A stretch of 64,000 bases of DNA from JAICMB01 sp963795935 (GCA_963795935.1 CAWCJO010000020.1:186001-250000); one strand, 5' to 3'; positions 16,741 through 25,279 are shown, counted from the first letter of the stretch. Program-made: numbers and translations. The notes: generated by a model not told the origin, from the letters alone.

Positions 16741-17994
16741 TCAAGTCTTAGAGAGGAGGAAAACTCGCGTGAGGCGAATGCACAACGCGAGCACAGCGGC
16801 GAGCCCGGCCATGCCTAAAGTCCCCGGCTCCGGCACGGGCGTTCCAATAAAAGATTCCTGCGAACTGAAGTCGTTCGAAAACGCAAATCCAACAATCTGC
16901 CCCAGATCGTTGATCTCCTCGATCTTCGTATTGGGATCGTGGTTCGCGTCGACGAAGTCGATCGTCGTCCATATGCCATTATTCAGCAGAAAACCATGCT
17001 GGACCCCGGAGGAGTCGAAATACCCGCCGACCACCTCGCCACTGTCGTTAATTCCGAGAGCGTACGTCCGTGTAGAGCCAGGGTAGGAGAGGCTTATGGC
17101 GCTCCCGTTCGAAAACAGCTCGTAGCCTGCCTGGAATCCACCCGCGCTTGTTGTGTACGGTCCGACAACCGTTCCGGAGTTATTGAGATTCCGCGCAATC
17201 GCGGACGTCACATTCGCAAAAGGCAGCGTCAGCGGGGTATATGTTGAACCGTTAAAGAGGAAAGGCATGTAGCCGGTTTGCTGATTGGGATCGGTAGTGG
17301 CTGATGCGACAAAGACACCCGAATTGTTCACATCGCCGAACCACGCGGCAGTCGCGTTCGCCAGCGGCGAAGGCGGTGTCAGAAACGTGCCGTTCGCCTG
17401 ACGAATAAGGGGGTGATCGTTTCCATCCGCGGAGAAGTAATCCCCCGCAACCACACCCGCGTCGTTGATTCCGTTCGCATCCGTGAACATCGCGCCCGGG
17501 AAGTCAAACTTGGTCAGAATCCCGCCATTGTCGATAAAAGCCGCGGTGCCTGGTGTAATTCCGGTGGTGACTCCCGCGTTATTAATTCCGTTCACCCCAC
17601 AAGGCGGACAGCCGGGGAGTGGAACGAGGTTGTAAATGGGACCGGCTTGGGCGGCCGGCATTAACAGGCAGGCGCCAACGACGATAAGGACGAACAGCCG
17701 CGCTTTCGTGAGCCGAAAATCCCACTGGCCGCACGCGGACGGCGACAGGGGGAGATTTGCCGAACGTGAACGCCGTGACGAGCGGACTACCGAAAACAGA
17801 GCTTGCTCGCTCCGGCTAGTTTCCAGAGGCCGTTGTGACGATCCAGCGCCGGCCCAATCGCGTAAATACCAGTTAGGATGCTCGCGGCCGCCGAACCTAC
17901 GCCGAAACGGATGTTCTGTTCGGCGCCGCTCCGCGCTTTCAGCGCGCTGCGCATTGCGCACACTCGACGCACTCGGATTCTTGAAATCACCCAT
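16741..17994 (-). CDS. HAF-repeat protein with PEP-CTERM sorting signal
   Basis: An exported protein of about 320 recognisable residues. After the signal segment ARLFVLIVVGACLLMPAAQA come about six HAF-type repeats of the form INxxGxxxG: NGINNAGVTTGI, NGINDAGVVAGDYF, GDVNNSGVFVAS, RNLNNSGTVVGPY, LGINDSGEVVGGYF and EEINDLGQIVGFAF. It ends with PEP-CTERM anchor PVPEPGTLGMAGLAAVLALC plus a basic tail, expected to be processed by an exosortase. The first 95 or so codons from the ATG at 17994 are Arg/Ser-rich and do not look like a real N-terminus, yet no ATG or GTG lies closer to the signal peptide; the true start is unclear or the 5' end was lost. It is cargo between the two nuoN ends. Confidence 0.75.
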   Translation of the reverse strand: MGDFKNPSASSVRNAQRAESAERRRTEHPFRRRFGGREHPNWYLRDWAGAGSSQRPLETSRSEQALFSVVRSSRRSRSANLPLSPSACGQWDFRLTKARLFVLIVVGACLLMPAAQAGPIYNLVPLPGCPPCGVNGINNAGVTTGITPGTAAFIDNGGILTKFDFPGAMFTDANGINDAGVVAGDYFSADGNDHPLIRQANGTFLTPPSPLANATAAWFGDVNNSGVFVASATTDPNQQTGYMPFLFNGSTYTPLTLPFANVTSAIARNLNNSGTVVGPYTTSAGGFQAGYELFSNGSAISLSYPGSTRTYALGINDSGEVVGGYFDSSGVQHGFLLNNGIWTTIDFVDANHDPNTKIEEINDLGQIVGFAFSNDFSSQESFIGTPVPEPGTLGMAGLAAVLALCIRLTRVFLLSKT

Positions 17995-18058
17995 CGCCCT
18001 TTACCCCAGCGATTAGATCGGCTCCGCTGCGGGACCGTTTCATTATTATGATCTGTCT

Positions 18059-18248
18059 CGTCGTAATATACATGCGCGAACCGGGCGAAGCCACGGCCAC
18101 GCTGCAGCCGCTCAGCGCCGGAATCCGCGCGACGCTGTGGGTATCGGCCCTCGGCACGCTCCTGCTCGGCATCTACCCTTCGGTGCTGCTGAATTTCGTA
18201 ATCGGCCCGGGCGCGCTGACGAAGTAGACGTCAGCGGCCCACGATTTC
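18059..18248 (+). repeat. Direct repeat copy 2: second nuoN 3' end
   Basis: A second, untranslated copy of the nuoN end, in the original reading frame down to a TAG at 18226-18228 and continuing 20 bases into the vapC 3' end. Differences from nuoN proper are mostly third-base and silent, so the copy diverged while it was under protein-level selection, presumably as part of a working nuoN. Confidence 0.9.
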
Positions 18249-18677
18249 GAGTAAATACGGCGGCTTCGAGCCGGCGGGCAGCAACGCGGCAATGCCTTTG
18301 TCCAATGTCGCTAATCGCCCTCGATGATGAGCGGCCAAGCCCAACAGGTACGCGTCCGTGATCTGCTTGTGCCCAACGACACGCGCCCCGCTTAGGTCCA
18401 GCGCTTCGCCATAGCCGATCTCCGCTGGCCAGAAAACATGCTTCGGATGCTGGGTGTTGACGTAAAGCGTTTCCCACGCCTCCTGCGGGCTTGGCGCCTC
18501 TCTCGATGCCGCTCGGTTGGATGAGATTCGTACAAATCCAGCCTGAGTAAAAGGACAGGTAGCCCACCCGTAACGCGCCTTTTCTTCAAACCATCGCAAA
18601 GCAATGGTATGGAGCGAGTGAGCCGGCCACATTAATGCAACGAGCAGATTCACGTCCAGGAGGGCGACGGCCTTCAT
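18231..18677 (-). CDS. vapC: VapC-type PIN-domain toxin
   Basis: A 148-residue PIN-domain ribonuclease. The acidic residues are in place: LLDVNLLVALMWPAHS at the N-terminus (first Asp), the middle Glu region ALRWFEEKARYGWATCP, and KQITDAYLLGLAAHHRGRLA with LATLDKG near the end. Toxins of this family cleave tRNA or rRNA and are held in check by the neighbouring antitoxin. It overlaps vapB by four bases. Its last six codons fall inside the nuoN-end repeat, so vapC was already adjacent to nuoN before the cargo insertion. It resembles the toxin at 37598. Confidence 0.88.
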   Translation of the reverse strand: MKAVALLDVNLLVALMWPAHSLHTIALRWFEEKARYGWATCPFTQAGFVRISSNRAASREAPSPQEAWETLYVNTQHPKHVFWPAEIGYGEALDLSGARVVGHKQITDAYLLGLAAHHRGRLATLDKGIAALLPAGSKPPYLLEIVGR

Positions 18678-18901
18678 TCTTCCTCGGCGAGCAGCTCCTT
18701 CACCATCTCAGTCGTTATAGTCGGAGAATCCGGCGGCACATTGAAAACAGCTAAGCCGTTCTCCATGTGGTAGCCAAGCTTGCGATGCACGCCGCGCATT
18801 ACCAATTCGGATACCGCCTTTCCTAAAGCGATGGATCGCTCTTGGGCATAGGTCTTGGCCGCATCAAGCGCATCATCCTCCAGGTTTAAAGTGGTACGCA
18901 T
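18674..18901 (-). CDS. vapB: VapB-type antitoxin
   Basis: A 75-residue antitoxin with a ribbon-helix-helix N-terminus (MRTTLNLEDDALDAAKTYAQ, then ALGKAVSELVMRG) and a flexible acidic C-terminus (TITTEMVKELLAEEE) that should wrap the toxin. It is translationally coupled to vapC by an overlapping stop and start. The N-terminal domain normally binds its own promoter just upstream. A truncated relative of the same 5' end lies at 19107-19184. Confidence 0.85.
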   Translation of the reverse strand: MRTTLNLEDDALDAAKTYAQERSIALGKAVSELVMRGVHRKLGYHMENGLAVFNVPPDSPTITTEMVKELLAEEE

Positions 18902-18945
18902 GTCCCTTATGATGCCACGAACCGTTTGTTGGTGTCAAACGTGGT

Positions 18946-19110
18946 TTACTGCATCACCGCGATAATCTGATGCGGCAACCGCGGATCGCCCCGAAGCAGC
19001 GCAAATTCCGAAAATGTGAGCGCCCTGCCCATCCGAAAAGGACCCGTTACAGCGGCGCGATCCAGAGCTTCGAAAGCGCAGTCCTTGTCGCCCAAACCGG
19101 CGAAGATCAT
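18946..19110 (-). pseudogene. C-terminal fragment of a TPR-type protein
   Basis: A 54-residue open frame beginning FAGLGDKDCAFEALDRAAV and ending FALLRGDPRLPHQIIAVMQ. This is the pattern of the last tetratricopeptide-like repeat in large acidobacterial regulators, where an A-x-LGDKD.AF..LDRA helix is followed by a loop with LRGDPR. No upstream part of such a protein exists here, so it is a remnant. It is wedged between vapB and a partial second vapB. Confidence 0.55.
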
Positions 19111-19184
19111 ACCCTAGATCGCTCTTCTGCGTAGGTCTTAGCCGTCTCAAGCGCTTCATCGTCCAGGTCTATAGTGGTCCGCAT
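19107..19184 (-). pseudogene. Truncated vapB antitoxin 5' end
   Basis: Starts MRTTIDLDDEALETAKTYAE and stops after 25 residues. It aligns with the first 23 codons of vapB at 18674-18901, with substitutions at both silent and non-silent sites. The rest of the antitoxin is replaced by the TPR fragment. Confidence 0.75.
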
Positions 19185-19252
19185 ACTTATATGGTGCCCT
19201 GCTGCTGGCGAGGTCAACGGTGAGCGCCGGCGCGCTGTTATCCTGTCCATTC

Positions 19253-20626
19253 ATGAAGCTCGTCCCGTTCGCCGCCGCCATCGCCATCTCCGCCGTGCTG
19301 CTTTCGGCCGGCGAACTGACGGCCAAGTACCGCGCCGCCGCCAACCAACTGATCGACGCCGCCATGTCCGACACCGCGGCGATGGAGAAACTCGAGTTCC
19401 TGTGCGACCACATCGGCAACCGTCTCAGCGGCTCTCCATCGCTCGATCAAGCCATCGCGTGGTCGGCCGCGCAGATGAAGAAGGACGGCCTCGAGAACGT
19501 CTCCACGCCGCGCGTTAGAGTGCCCCATTGGGTGCGCGGGGCCGAGAGCGCCTCCATCATCGGGCCCGTCCAGCGCCATCTCACGATCCTTGGCCTGGGC
19601 GGCAGCGTCGCCACTCCGGCGCGGGGCATCACCGCGGCAGTTGTGTCCGTTGCGACTTTCGATGAGCTGGAGCGCAAAGGCCGCTCCGCCATTGCAGGCA
19701 AGATCGTACTGTTCAACGCTCCGTATGTCAGCTACGGACGCACGGTCGTCTACCGCCATGCGGGCCCATCGCGCGCCGCCAAACTTGGCGCCGTCGCCGC
19801 GCTGGTACGCTCCATTACGCCGCTCGCCGCACAGTTGCCGCACACCGGAGCGCTCGAATACAGCGACGACGCTCCGCAAATTCCCGCCGCCGCCCTGACC
19901 ATCGAAGATGCCACGCTCATCGATCGTCTGACCCGCGCGGGAACTCCCGTAACGGTGCATCTGGAAATGCAGGCCCATACCGAGCCTGACGTCGATTCCG
20001 CCAACGTCGTCGGTGAAATCCCCGGAAGTGAAAAACCCGAGGAGGTCGTGGTCATCGGCGGCCACATCGATTCCTGGGACGTCGGAGCCGGCGCGCAGGA
20101 CGACGGCTCCGGATGCATCACGGCGCTCGAAGCGGCGCGCCTCATCCAACGGCTCGGCCTCAAGCCCCGCCGCACACTCCGAGTCGTTTTCTGGGTAAAC
20201 GAAGAGAACGGAGGGGCCGGCGGCAACGCTTATCGCGAGTGGGCCGGCGGCCAGGTCAAAAATCACGTCGCGGCCATTGAAATGGATGGCGGCGCGGAAA
20301 AACCGGTCGGCTTCGGCGTCGGCGCGGGACCGCGGACGCAATCCGCCGTAGCCCGCCTGCGCGATGTAGGCGCGCTGCTCGACCGCATCGGAGCGTCCAG
20401 CGTCACCTCCGGCGGCGGCGGCGCCGACATCGCTCCCCTCATGCGCGAAGGCGTTCCCGGCCTGGCGCTGCGAACTGTCGGCGCGCATTACTTCGACTGG
20501 CACCACACTGCCGCCGACACGCTCGATAAGGTCGATCTCGAGGATCTCCGCGCCAACATCGCGGCCATGGCCGTCATGGCCTATGTTCTCGCGGACATGC
20601 CGGAGCCGCTGAACTCGAACGAGTGA
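19253..20626 (+). CDS. Secreted M28-family zinc aminopeptidase
   Basis: A 457-residue metallopeptidase. The ATG at 19253 gives a clean signal peptide (MKLVPFAAAIAISAVLLSAG), so I prefer it over the in-frame start at 19220. A PA-type insert occupies the middle (about residues 120-230). The di-zinc site is complete: GGHIDSWDVG (His and Asp), AQDDGSG (bridging Asp), WVNEENGGAG (catalytic Glu pair), AIEMDGG (Asp) and FDWHHTAADT (His). The family removes N-terminal residues from peptides in the periplasm or outside. Its stop is about 40 bases before the sigma factor. Confidence 0.9.
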   Translation: MKLVPFAAAIAISAVLLSAGELTAKYRAAANQLIDAAMSDTAAMEKLEFLCDHIGNRLSGSPSLDQAIAWSAAQMKKDGLENVSTPRVRVPHWVRGAESASIIGPVQRHLTILGLGGSVATPARGITAAVVSVATFDELERKGRSAIAGKIVLFNAPYVSYGRTVVYRHAGPSRAAKLGAVAALVRSITPLAAQLPHTGALEYSDDAPQIPAAALTIEDATLIDRLTRAGTPVTVHLEMQAHTEPDVDSANVVGEIPGSEKPEEVVVIGGHIDSWDVGAGAQDDGSGCITALEAARLIQRLGLKPRRTLRVVFWVNEENGGAGGNAYREWAGGQVKNHVAAIEMDGGAEKPVGFGVGAGPRTQSAVARLRDVGALLDRIGASSVTSGGGGADIAPLMREGVPGLALRTVGAHYFDWHHTAADTLDKVDLEDLRANIAAMAVMAYVLADMPEPLNSNE

Positions 20627-20668
20627 GGGCCACTGTCAACCTTTCCCCGGGTTGCCCCGTCCTACGTA

Positions 20669-21259
20669 GTGATGGTCCTGATGGCCGAGCGTTTGGGCGC
20701 TGCAGCCGCGCCGCGGGTTGGCGTCCGCGAGTTCGGCTCCTGGATGACCTCCGAGCAGAAACGCATTTTCGTGCTTTGTCTGCGCATGCTCCAGGACCGC
20801 GAAGAGGCCGATTCCGCCACTCAGGACACTTTTTTGAAAGCCTTTCAAGCTCTCAAAAAAACGGACGCGGCGCTTCTCGATGAACCCGCGAAATGGGTCA
20901 CCCGCATCGCCATTAACACCTGCCTTGACCGCCTCCGCTCCCGCAAATGGCGCATCTGGCGGCGGCGTCCCAACCCGGAAAACGAATCGCTGATCCTGAG
21001 TAGGGCCGCCTCCTCACGGCCGGCTGCCGACTCCGAGGTCTTCGCCGGCGAAATCCAGGCGCGTCTCGTCCGCGCCCTCGATAAGCTGAGCCCCCGGCAG
21101 CGCGCTGTTTTCACGCTGCGCCATTACGAAGATCGCAGTCTGGATGAAATCGCCGAACTGCTCGATCTTGATATCGGAACCGTGAAGATGCATCTGTTCC
21201 GCACTATCCGCAAACTCAGGACGGAGTTGCGGGACCTCTATTTTGGGAGGAATTCATGA
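20669..21259 (+). CDS. ECF RNA polymerase sigma factor
   Basis: An ECF sigma factor of up to 196 residues. Region 2 is visible as MLQDREEADSATQDTFLKAF with WVTRIAINTCLDRLRSRKW. Region 4 is LDKLSPRQRAVFTLRHYEDR followed by SLDEIAELLDLDIGTVKMHL. The start could be GTG 20669, ATG 20672 or ATG 20681; all precede the conserved part. It overlaps by four bases the anti-sigma-like gene, which in turn overlaps a Spy-like periplasmic protein, so the three form one unit. Confidence 0.88.
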   Translation: MMVLMAERLGAAAAPRVGVREFGSWMTSEQKRIFVLCLRMLQDREEADSATQDTFLKAFQALKKTDAALLDEPAKWVTRIAINTCLDRLRSRKWRIWRRRPNPENESLILSRAASSRPAADSEVFAGEIQARLVRALDKLSPRQRAVFTLRHYEDRSLDEIAELLDLDIGTVKMHLFRTIRKLRTELRDLYFGRNS

Positions 21260-21666
21260 CGGGAAATCACCCGGCGGAGACCGAATTCCTGGAAGAATTG
21301 TACGGCGTGCGGCCCGCAAGCGAGCATTCGGTCTTATGCGCGGAGTGCTCCCTCCGTCTGCGTGCGCTTGCGGCCGTGCGCGCGGAGGTCGTGCGGCCGC
21401 CCGAGGTCGAGAGCGATTTTCTGGCCGCGCAACGCCGCTCGATCTACCGCAAGATGGAGCTACGCGCCTGGCATCCGCTGCGCTGGGCGTTGCCGGTCGT
21501 TGCGCTGTTGGCATTGGCGTTCAGCCTGGCACTGTACCGCGCGCAACGCCCTCATCCCTCCCGAGACGACCAGTTTTACAGCGAGGTCTCATCCTTGGAC
21601 CAAAACACCGCGCCGATGGCCGTGCAGCCCATCGAAGCTCTCGTGGGAGACGGCGCGCAACAATGA
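21256..21666 (+). CDS. Probable membrane anti-sigma factor
   Basis: A 136-residue single-pass membrane protein: about 80 cytoplasmic residues with a Cys pair (HSVLCAECSLRLRALAAVRA), one membrane helix (LPVVALLALAFSLALY) and a short periplasmic tail. The topology, the H...CxxC element and overlap with the upstream ECF sigma gene are typical for an anti-sigma factor, though the zinc-finger spacing is not canonical. It overlaps the Spy-like gene by four bases. It would hold the sigma factor at the membrane until a periplasmic signal arrives. Confidence 0.7.
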   Translation: MTGNHPAETEFLEELYGVRPASEHSVLCAECSLRLRALAAVRAEVVRPPEVESDFLAAQRRSIYRKMELRAWHPLRWALPVVALLALAFSLALYRAQRPHPSRDDQFYSEVSSLDQNTAPMAVQPIEALVGDGAQQ

Positions 21667-22064
21667 CATTCGTCCGAACGTTTGCCGCTTTTTCCCTCCT
21701 GGCCGGTCTATCCCTGTTTGGACAGGCTACTAAGGGCGCTTGGTGGAACGCCAAAATCGTCAAGGAGCTCAATCTCAGCCCCCAACAGACGCGCCAAATG
21801 CGCGCGACGATGAGGGACTATCGGCCCCGTCTGCAGGAGCTTCGCGCCGCCGTTCAAAAAGCCGAGATCGACCTCGAGGACGCATTTAACTCCGATCCGG
21901 TGGACAGTCGGAAGGCCAATGAGGACATCGAACGCCTCGTCGCGGCGCGCTCCGAGCTCACTCGAACCCTTTCCCACATGGGCCTCCAACTGCGGACCGT
22001 GCTCACCGCGCAGCAATGGCAGGAAGTCGAAAAGCTGTTTCCTCCGAAGACCCCCGGTACCTGA
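21663..22064 (+). CDS. Spy/CpxP-like periplasmic protein
   Basis: A 133-residue exported helical protein. The ATG at 21663, overlapping the previous stop, is followed by a signal peptide (FAAFSLLAGLSLFGQA). The mature part has the LTxxQ-like repeats of Spy/CpxP/CnrX: ELNLSPQQTRQMRATMRDYR, RPRLQELRAAVQKAEIDLED and VLTAQQWQEVEKLF. Such proteins bind metals or unfolded proteins and, as in CnrYXH, can feed a signal to an anti-sigma factor. Placement directly after a sigma/anti-sigma pair supports a sensor role. This is inference from order and fold. Confidence 0.75.
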   Translation: MTFVRTFAAFSLLAGLSLFGQATKGAWWNAKIVKELNLSPQQTRQMRATMRDYRPRLQELRAAVQKAEIDLEDAFNSDPVDSRKANEDIERLVAARSELTRTLSHMGLQLRTVLTAQQWQEVEKLFPPKTPGT

Positions 22065-22239
22065 GCCGTTTCGCTTTTACGGCTGGTTGGTCCAATAGCC
22101 GGTCTCGCCCTGCATTGATAACCGTTACAGTGAGCGGCATGCATCAATTGCGTTCATCCAGTCGGGCATGTCTCAACGTACCTAGGTCAGAGTGATCGAC
22201 AAATCACGTCACTGCAAATTGTGAAAGGACCCCCGGCGC

Positions 22240-22860
22240 ATGAATCGCATACGCATAGCGAGCATTCTACCCGTGGCGCTGACGTTGGGCATTCTTGCTC
22301 AAAACAATCGAGCCGCGGTCATCAATCAAACGTATTCAGGCACATTTCCCGCGAATATATCGGGGACTTTGCCCAACCAAGGAACCGCATTGGAAGAGGC
22401 GTTCACGCTGACGTCGACCAGCGCGGTGACTATCTCCACTTCTTCTTACGCAACGGGCGGCTTTGAGCCGAACCTGATGCTTTACGATTCGGGCGGCCAT
22501 TATTTGATGACGGGACTCACGCCCGGTTCATCTCCGGTTGCTAAGAAGGACCCGAGTACCGGACTCGCTTTGGATGCCTACTTGACGGACTCAGGGCTTC
22601 CAGGCGGTACGTACACCGTCGCACTGATGGACTTTCTGCTCGGTCAAACCTTGACCGCAACAAATCTTTCCGATGGCTTTACGCTCAACTTCGGATCCGG
22701 TGTGGGTTTTACGGATGAGATGGGAAACACGCGCACCGGCGCCTATGCCCTGACGATCAACGCCGTCAGTGCGTCGGCCGTGCCGGAACCGGCGACGTTA
22801 TGGCTTGCCGCGCCGTTATTAGCGGGGCTGGCGTTGCGGGCGAGAAAGCGGACGTCGTAA
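22240..22860 (+). CDS. PEP-CTERM exported protein (DVUA0089-like)
   Basis: A 206-residue exported protein. It has an N-terminal signal (RIASILPVALTLGILAQNNR), a beta-rich body with ALEEAFTLTSTSAVTISTSS, FEPNLMLYDSGGHYL and GGTYTVALMDF, and a C-terminal PEP-CTERM anchor VPEPATLWLAAPLLAGLALR followed by a basic tail. The pattern fits DVUA0089-type domains. Such proteins are exported and anchored by an exosortase, often in strains making exopolysaccharide. It lies 39 bases before the ferritin-like gene. Confidence 0.8.
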   Translation: MNRIRIASILPVALTLGILAQNNRAAVINQTYSGTFPANISGTLPNQGTALEEAFTLTSTSAVTISTSSYATGGFEPNLMLYDSGGHYLMTGLTPGSSPVAKKDPSTGLALDAYLTDSGLPGGTYTVALMDFLLGQTLTATNLSDGFTLNFGSGVGFTDEMGNTRTGAYALTINAVSASAVPEPATLWLAAPLLAGLALRARKRTS

Positions 22861-22899
22861 GAGCGGCGAATCGCTGATCGATTCTTACAGGAGGAGAAC

Positions 22900-23760
22900 A
22901 TGGCAAAACAGAACATTATTGAAGACGCACTTTCTAATTCTACGAACCGGCGCGGCTTGTTGAAGAAGCTGGCAATCGCCGGAGCGGCCGTCGGAGCCGC
23001 ACAACTTCCATTAAGCGCCCAAACGCCGGCCCCCAGCGACGTCGTACAATTCGCTCTAAACCTCGAATACCTTGAGGCCGAGTTTTATTCCGTCGCTACG
23101 ACTGGGATGACTCTGGCCCAGCGCGGCGTCCCGATTAACGGCAGCGGCAACTCGGGACCTACGACTACGGCTTACGGCAAAGTGAATTTCGGCAACAATC
23201 TGGTGCTCACCGCCGGTTCCGCCGCCAACGTCTCGAGCGACGAGATCGCGCACGTCATGACGCTGCGCGCGGCGCTGACCACCAATGGCATTACGCCCGT
23301 TGCGAAACCCGCCATCAACCTCGATGCCCTTGCAAGCATGGGCGCATCGCTGGCTAACGAGCAAACGTTCCTGGTCTTGGCGCGGGCTTTCGAGGACATC
23401 GGCGTCAGCGCCTATAGCGGAGGCGCGAATTTACTATCGGGGAGCCCCTACCTGATGACCGCCGCGCGAATTCTCGCGGTGGAAGGCGAGCATACCGGGA
23501 ACATTCGCCTGGAGATCGCGCGGCTCGGCATTGCGACGTTTGCGCTCGACGGCGCGGACGTGCCTCCCCCGCCGCCCGGATCGAATTTCTTTTCGACCAA
23601 TCCCAATAACGGGCTATGCGCCTACCGCACGCCTGGACAAGTCCTTTACCTGGCCTATGGCTTGGCCGCAAATGTGACCGCCGGTGGTTTCTTCCCCAGC
23701 GGCGTCAACGGCGTACTGAACATGTCGAGCGGTCCGGCGACATCCGCGAACCTGAGCTAA
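22900..23760 (+). CDS. Tat-exported ferritin-like domain protein
   Basis: A 286-residue protein with a strong ribosome-binding site (AGGAGGAGA) before the ATG. A Tat-type signal (NRRGLLKKLAIAGAAVGAAQ) is followed by a ferritin-like four-helix bundle. The first helix carries ALNLEYLEAEFYSVATTG, the second SSDEIAHVMTLRAAL, and later ILAVEGEHTGNIRLEIARLG supplies further acidic and His ligands for a di-metal site. It may guard against oxidative stress in the envelope, but this group has no firm enzymatic assignment. A clear terminator follows at 23785-23825. Confidence 0.82.
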   Translation: MAKQNIIEDALSNSTNRRGLLKKLAIAGAAVGAAQLPLSAQTPAPSDVVQFALNLEYLEAEFYSVATTGMTLAQRGVPINGSGNSGPTTTAYGKVNFGNNLVLTAGSAANVSSDEIAHVMTLRAALTTNGITPVAKPAINLDALASMGASLANEQTFLVLARAFEDIGVSAYSGGANLLSGSPYLMTAARILAVEGEHTGNIRLEIARLGIATFALDGADVPPPPPGSNFFSTNPNNGLCAYRTPGQVLYLAYGLAANVTAGGFFPSGVNGVLNMSSGPATSANLS

Positions 23761-23784
23761 TTCAGGAAGAATCAGGGCAACAAC

Positions 23785-23825
23785 GGGAGAGCAAGCTCCG
23801 TATGGGGCTGCTCTCCGCTTTTTTT
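23785..23825 (+). terminator. Rho-independent terminator after the ferritin-like gene
   Basis: An eight-base stem (GGAGAGCA pairing with TGCTCTCC) around a 15-base loop, followed within two bases by a run of seven T. Confidence 0.88.
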
Positions 23826-24023
23826 GGGAGAGTTGTTCGCCCGATTGTCGTTTATTATCGTCGGCGGGGCATCAGCAGGATATATTTCCCGCGCGCGCGA
23901 CGTTTATCTTCCGGCATAGGAGCTCTTGCCACGCCAGGTTTCGGGTATGAAAATGCAGAGGACCAATCCGGCCGCGGCCCAGATTCGTGTCACTGACGTT
24001 AAATTGCTCTGGAGAATGGCGCG

Positions 24024-24668
24024 TTGCATTACGAGACGCTCCGTACAATGTCTGAGGAAGCAGAAACCTACCTTTCACGCGAAACCGAGAAGTTTACCCC
24101 TGCTTTTAACGCCGCTGGCCGAGAACCGGTCTGGCGCGATTACCTGCGAAAAATCGCTCTGGGCGATCCTATGGCCCTGGCTTCGTTGTATGATGAGACA
24201 CACGCTATTATTTACAGCGTTGCCTCGAATATTTTAGGCAACTTCGCGGATGCGGAAGAAGTGGCTTTGGACGCATACGCTTATATTTGGCGTTCATCCA
24301 GCTTCTATGATGCCGGACGCGGCACGGTCTTGACTTGGCTCATCATGCTGGCGCGGAGCCGCGCGATGGATCGCCGCCGGGTTCTGGTATCGAACGGCGT
24401 GGCGCGCGCGCAAAGCGGTAACGTTGCGGCCGAAGGGGGGCCTTTTGCCTCCGCTATACATCAGGACACGCGAGTGATGCTCGAAGGGGCATTGGCGCGT
24501 TTGTCGTCCGAGGAGCGGCAGCTTATAGAATTGGCGTTTTACTCGGGCATGTCTCACCAGGAACTTGCAAGACATTTGCAGGCGCCGCTCGGAACGGTGA
24601 AAAGTCGCATCCGGGGGGCCCTCGGACGCCTGCGGCATATCATCTCTGGAGGACCGGCACACGCATGA
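24024..24668 (+). CDS. ECF sigma factor paired with a ChrR-like anti-sigma
   Basis: Up to 214 residues from a TTG at 24024 preceded by GGAGA; an in-frame ATG at 24048 is the alternative. Region 2 is HAIIYSVASNILGNFADAEE with VALDAYAYIWRSSSFYD and WLIMLARSRAMDRRR. Region 4 is RLSSEERQLIELAFYSGMSH followed by QELARHLQAPLGTVKSRIRG. It resembles SigK/ECF11-type factors answering singlet oxygen or organic peroxides. It overlaps by four bases the cupin anti-sigma gene. The ferritin-like gene lies upstream beyond a terminator. Confidence 0.88.
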   Translation: MHYETLRTMSEEAETYLSRETEKFTPAFNAAGREPVWRDYLRKIALGDPMALASLYDETHAIIYSVASNILGNFADAEEVALDAYAYIWRSSSFYDAGRGTVLTWLIMLARSRAMDRRRVLVSNGVARAQSGNVAAEGGPFASAIHQDTRVMLEGALARLSSEERQLIELAFYSGMSHQELARHLQAPLGTVKSRIRGALGRLRHIISGGPAHA

Positions 24669-25279
24669 ACCTGCGCGAGGAGCATGACGAAATAAAAGAA
24701 ATGCTCGCTCTCCACGCCCTAGACATGCTCGAACCGGATGCGGCAGCCCGCCTCGAAGCCCATCTCGCAGGGAACTGCCCCGAATGCATAAGCGAATTTA
24801 GGTCGTTGCGCGAAAGTATTGCCATGTTAGCGTTCACTCGTCCGCTTGTGGAACCGTCGCAGCGGCTGCGGGAAAGAGTAATCGCGCTGACCCGCGAACA
24901 AGTCAAACCACCGAGCGAGCCGCAGGTCTGGAAAAAGTGGACGCCTCCGCCGGCGGAGATCGAGCTGGTCCTCAAGGACCAAGGCGCCTGGGATGAGGTC
25001 CATGCGGGGATTTGGGCGAAACGGCTCCATGTCGATACGGCGCGGGACCAGGTCACTATGCTGATCCGTATGGCGCCCGGGGTGAGCTACCTACCGCACC
25101 GTCACGCCGGACCCGAGCAGTGTTATGTGCTGGAAGGCGATCTCCGCGATGGAGATAAGGTGATCCGCGCCGGCGATTACCAGTGTCTGCCCCAAGGCAG
25201 CGTTCACGGCGCTCAATCGACTGAATCGGGTTGCCTCCTCTTGATCGTGTCTTCGCTGCGCGACGAAATCGTAGCATAG
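24665..25279 (+). CDS. ChrR-like zinc-binding cupin anti-sigma factor
   Basis: A 204-residue soluble anti-sigma factor. The N-terminal anti-sigma domain has the His and Cys ligands (LHALDMLEP, then AHLAGNCPECISEF). The C-terminal half (from about residue 105) is a cupin: GVSYLPHRHAGPEQCYVLEG with two His and one Glu, then GDYQCLPQGSVHGAQS with another His. In Rhodobacter ChrR, zinc in the anti-sigma domain holds SigE and the cupin senses singlet oxygen or peroxide. The same logic is likely here. Translation is coupled to the sigma gene. Confidence 0.85.
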   Translation: MNLREEHDEIKEMLALHALDMLEPDAAARLEAHLAGNCPECISEFRSLRESIAMLAFTRPLVEPSQRLRERVIALTREQVKPPSEPQVWKKWTPPPAEIELVLKDQGAWDEVHAGIWAKRLHVDTARDQVTMLIRMAPGVSYLPHRHAGPEQCYVLEGDLRDGDKVIRAGDYQCLPQGSVHGAQSTESGCLLLIVSSLRDEIVA

